From Taenia hydatigena (lineage: Eukaryota > Platyhelminthes > Cestoda > Cyclophyllidea > Taeniidae), in contig JADWOT020000006.1 of assembly GCA_036345935.2 (NCBI GenBank), positions 7,662,519-7,726,518 of the forward strand: a DNA stretch of 64,000 bases, in the 5' to 3' direction. The notes under the pieces are model-generated. The model saw only the letters and a program-made list of their open reading frames with translations, was not told the origin of the DNA and did not search any database. Of this stretch, positions 61,226-64,000 are shown one piece after another. The translations under genes were made by a program, and so were the position numbers. Each line of letters starts with the position of its first letter. Position 1 is the stretch's first letter.

Positions 61226-62025
61226 CACCGATTATGAAAACCCCTATCGCGTTGAGACCAAGTTAATGATAGGAATCCTACTATCATTATCTAACTTCCC
61301 TAGAAATGTCTCACTTGAATGCAGGTCAACAGGACTTAAGCGTAAATGAATACTTTAGGAGAAGTTGGATTGCCTTATAATGAATCGATACTTGATTTTG
61401 GAAGTTGGAAGCAGAATTGCTGCCGTCATGGTTTCCCTAACTCTCAGCCCTGATAAAGGGCAACCTTGTGCCTTGTCTATTGTATCCTTGATAAGTAGGC
61501 TAATGTTTGGGTCGAATCAACAGCCCTAACTCCTTATGAGTTTCGAATATAGGTATTTTTCCCGGGAATTATGGTTCCCTAGCTTCAGGCATGATACAAG
61601 GTAATCATATTCACCATCTCCATGTATGGTTGGTGGGTAGAAACGTTGCTCCGCTTATCGGAAAAAATACACCTCTGTGTAGCAGGCGGAATGCAAAACA
61701 TTAATCAGCGTGGGGTAAATGTGCGCTGCACGACTCGTTAAAAACTTAAAAAATATCATTTTGCAAAAGGAGGCGCGATTGAGGCGTATTAGACTAGGTA
61801 AGCATAATCGGCTTAGATTGTTGATAACTAATTACATTTGCATTGATTTCAAAAATGTTGCATCCTGTTATGCACTATAAACCAAGGTAAGCTAAAAACA
61901 AAAATTAAAAGAAAGGATTTTCAGCAATATAGTTTGGGTAATGAGGGAAAGCAATTTATAATACACTCCGTTTTTGTTTGGTTCAGCTTGTCTAAGGAGG
62001 CGGTATCATCTTGTGGGACTGGTAG

Positions 62026-62430
<405 letters not shown>

Positions 62431-63999
62431 GGATTCGAATCAACCCGTAGGTTCTGTTATTTCAATATACCATGTGGATATTTATTCTTGAGCCTTTTGA
62501 ACGGTCGCATTTGGGTGGTACCGTGCATTAGGCTCTGTCGCGTATCATTATTAGGCAAGGACATCGCGACGGAAGCGTTCGACGTTGACAAAATATCTTA
62601 CGGCTGTCATTAGGTTATTTGGGTAGTTGCCTTACACGGCACCTGGGCTGCTCATTATACATCTAACCTAAGGGTGAATTTGAATGGTTATGGACGCAAT
62701 GTTTTTTATAGCGTTTATTACAATCCATTGTAGGGTGCTTGGCTTTGGGTATACGTTGTTGGATGCTAGCAGTCAATCTTCGTTTTTGATGTTTAGTTAG
62801 TGCTCTGATGTTCTGTCGCCTCTTTATTAAAGTCTGAGTCCTAACATTCATGTCGGCGTTAAAAAAGAACCATGCTGTTTTGGAAACTTCGTGGTTGCTT
62901 TGGCGCTGGAACCTGTTCTGAGGTATCAGTGAGAGCAAGGGCAGCCTATTCGCCTGACACTTGAATTGTTGAAGGTTTAGTTAAATTCAACGGAGGGTAG
63001 ATATGGACTTCTACCCTTTGAACTACTGGCGTGAACTCTAATGAGCTTGGTGGCTGGTGAGGAAGTTGTTTGCCCTATTTTCCTTGTGAGTGACAATGTA
63101 GTGTGGCAATGTAGTGCTTGTGTAGTCGGCCTCACTTGCCTTGCAGTTTCGGTGATTTAGTGGAATAGCCCTCCATCCGTACACAGCGTCCCAACATTTC
63201 TACGAGTGGTATGCAGCTTTGGGAAAGATTTAAGGCGCCGCACTAGAGGCAGTAGTAAGAAACCGGCCAAACAGAATAATACTTAGCTTCTATAGCTGAC
63301 TACCAAGCTTTTGCGTCGCAGGAGGAAGTTATCTGTTACAGATGGCTAAATTTGCGGATAGCCACCACAGAAATGTAATCAAGGTCACGTGCAGGTTATG
63401 TGATCACTTCGAGAAAGCTTTTAACGACCGGTACGAAGTTATATTCAAATGATTTGAAAAGACTACTATAAATCTGTCCATGGTAGTTATACGAAGAGAT
63501 GGAAATGATGTTAGCAGATGATACTTCTATCATGTTCAGAGCAGCTGAATGGATAGTGATAAATGGCTTTCTGATTCTGAAAATTTAGTTATTGCTACTA
63601 AGGCATTTATAGGACTGAAGCGGAAAAGTTACCACGGAGACGACACCCAAAGTGGACTACAGCATTGTGATGCTTTCCTCGGCGCACATTTAACCAATCA
63701 AACTCTTAAGTCTTCATATTTTGTGCCGCAGATCTGGTGCAGGCTGAAAATAAATAGTTCTCTCCCATCGGTGTACTTTGTTACAAATCTTGGGAACTCC
63801 AGCTTATTGAAACTGAGTAATGAATGAATCAAGACTGGTATGATGATTCATTGCAAATGAACTTTTTTAAAACGACACAATAAGGAATTACTAGGGGAAT
63901 CGAACATGTATGTGGTAGAATGGTTGTCAAACTCTGAGCTTAGTAAAAGGCCACAATAAGTCTCATCATTGTAATCTCACTCGGTGGGCCGGCCTCCAG
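62431..63999. other. downstream region, nothing firmly supported
   Basis: A very basic minus-strand frame (62938-62663) and a plus-strand frame (63549-63827) are present, without a recognised domain. The last 25 bases (GGTGGGCCGGCCTCCAGA) resemble the core of the TRIM-family LTR but are cut by the window end. Confidence 0.35.
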
Positions 64000-64000
64000 A

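Noticed and set aside
62663..62938. A basic minus-strand frame as a ribosomal protein
   Set aside because: Composition is basic, but no ribosomal protein motif was recognised and there is no splice or start support.

Overview
This is a eukaryotic nuclear window, most likely from a taeniid-type tapeworm (Cestoda). Four things point there. Genes are sparse and have very short introns (29, 30, 31, 32, 33, 37 and 41 bp, plus a few longer ones). The sequence is AT-rich. Conserved animal housekeeping genes are present (RIOK2, eL22, ubiquitin-eL40, SPCS2, an SLC16 transporter). The window is also seeded with short noncoding LTR elements that look like the terminal-repeat retrotransposons in miniature (TRIMs) reported from Echinococcus and Taenia. 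The organism call is inference; the splice models were worked out by hand from reading frame, intron phase and conserved motifs.

Layout. 1-7.8 kb: mostly unassigned, with weak exons of an unknown minus-strand gene at 5.4-6.4 kb. 7.8-12.7 kb: a TRIM-like leader, then a decayed Ty3/gypsy element on the minus strand (gag start, protease, RT, RNase H and integrase remnants), then a solo LTR. 13.2-14.3 kb: a CUB-domain-like gene (+). 14.6-19.3 kb: RIOK2 (-), a complete six-exon model of 524 codons that includes one GC-AG intron. 19.9-20.3 kb: two LTRs in opposite orientation. 20.7-26.2 kb: an SLC16/MCT-like transporter (+), a complete five-exon model of 487 codons. 28.5-29.4 kb: a second copy of an ~860 bp repeat whose first copy lies in a RIOK2 intron. 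33.2-34.5 kb: a TRIM cluster and a gypsy gag start. 34.9-35.4 kb: eL22 (+). 35.8-38.8 kb: a two-LIM-domain gene (-) that appears to end in a transmembrane segment. 39.4-41.9 kb: nested TRIMs with a clear 5-bp target duplication. 42.5-44.9 kb: an Egalitarian-like winged-helix gene (+) with no visible exonuclease domain. 44.9-55.5 kb: largely empty. 55.6-59.4 kb: an unrecognised multi-exon gene (-). 59.9-60.8 kb: SPCS2 (-). 62.0-62.4 kb: ubiquitin-eL40 fusion (+).

The genes do not form a pathway; most are unrelated cellular genes. Two convergent pairs (CUB gene/RIOK2, eL22/LIM gene) have very short 3' spacing. The most striking regional pattern is that every recognised plus-strand gene has an LTR of the same small family within roughly 0.4-0.9 kb upstream of its coding start.
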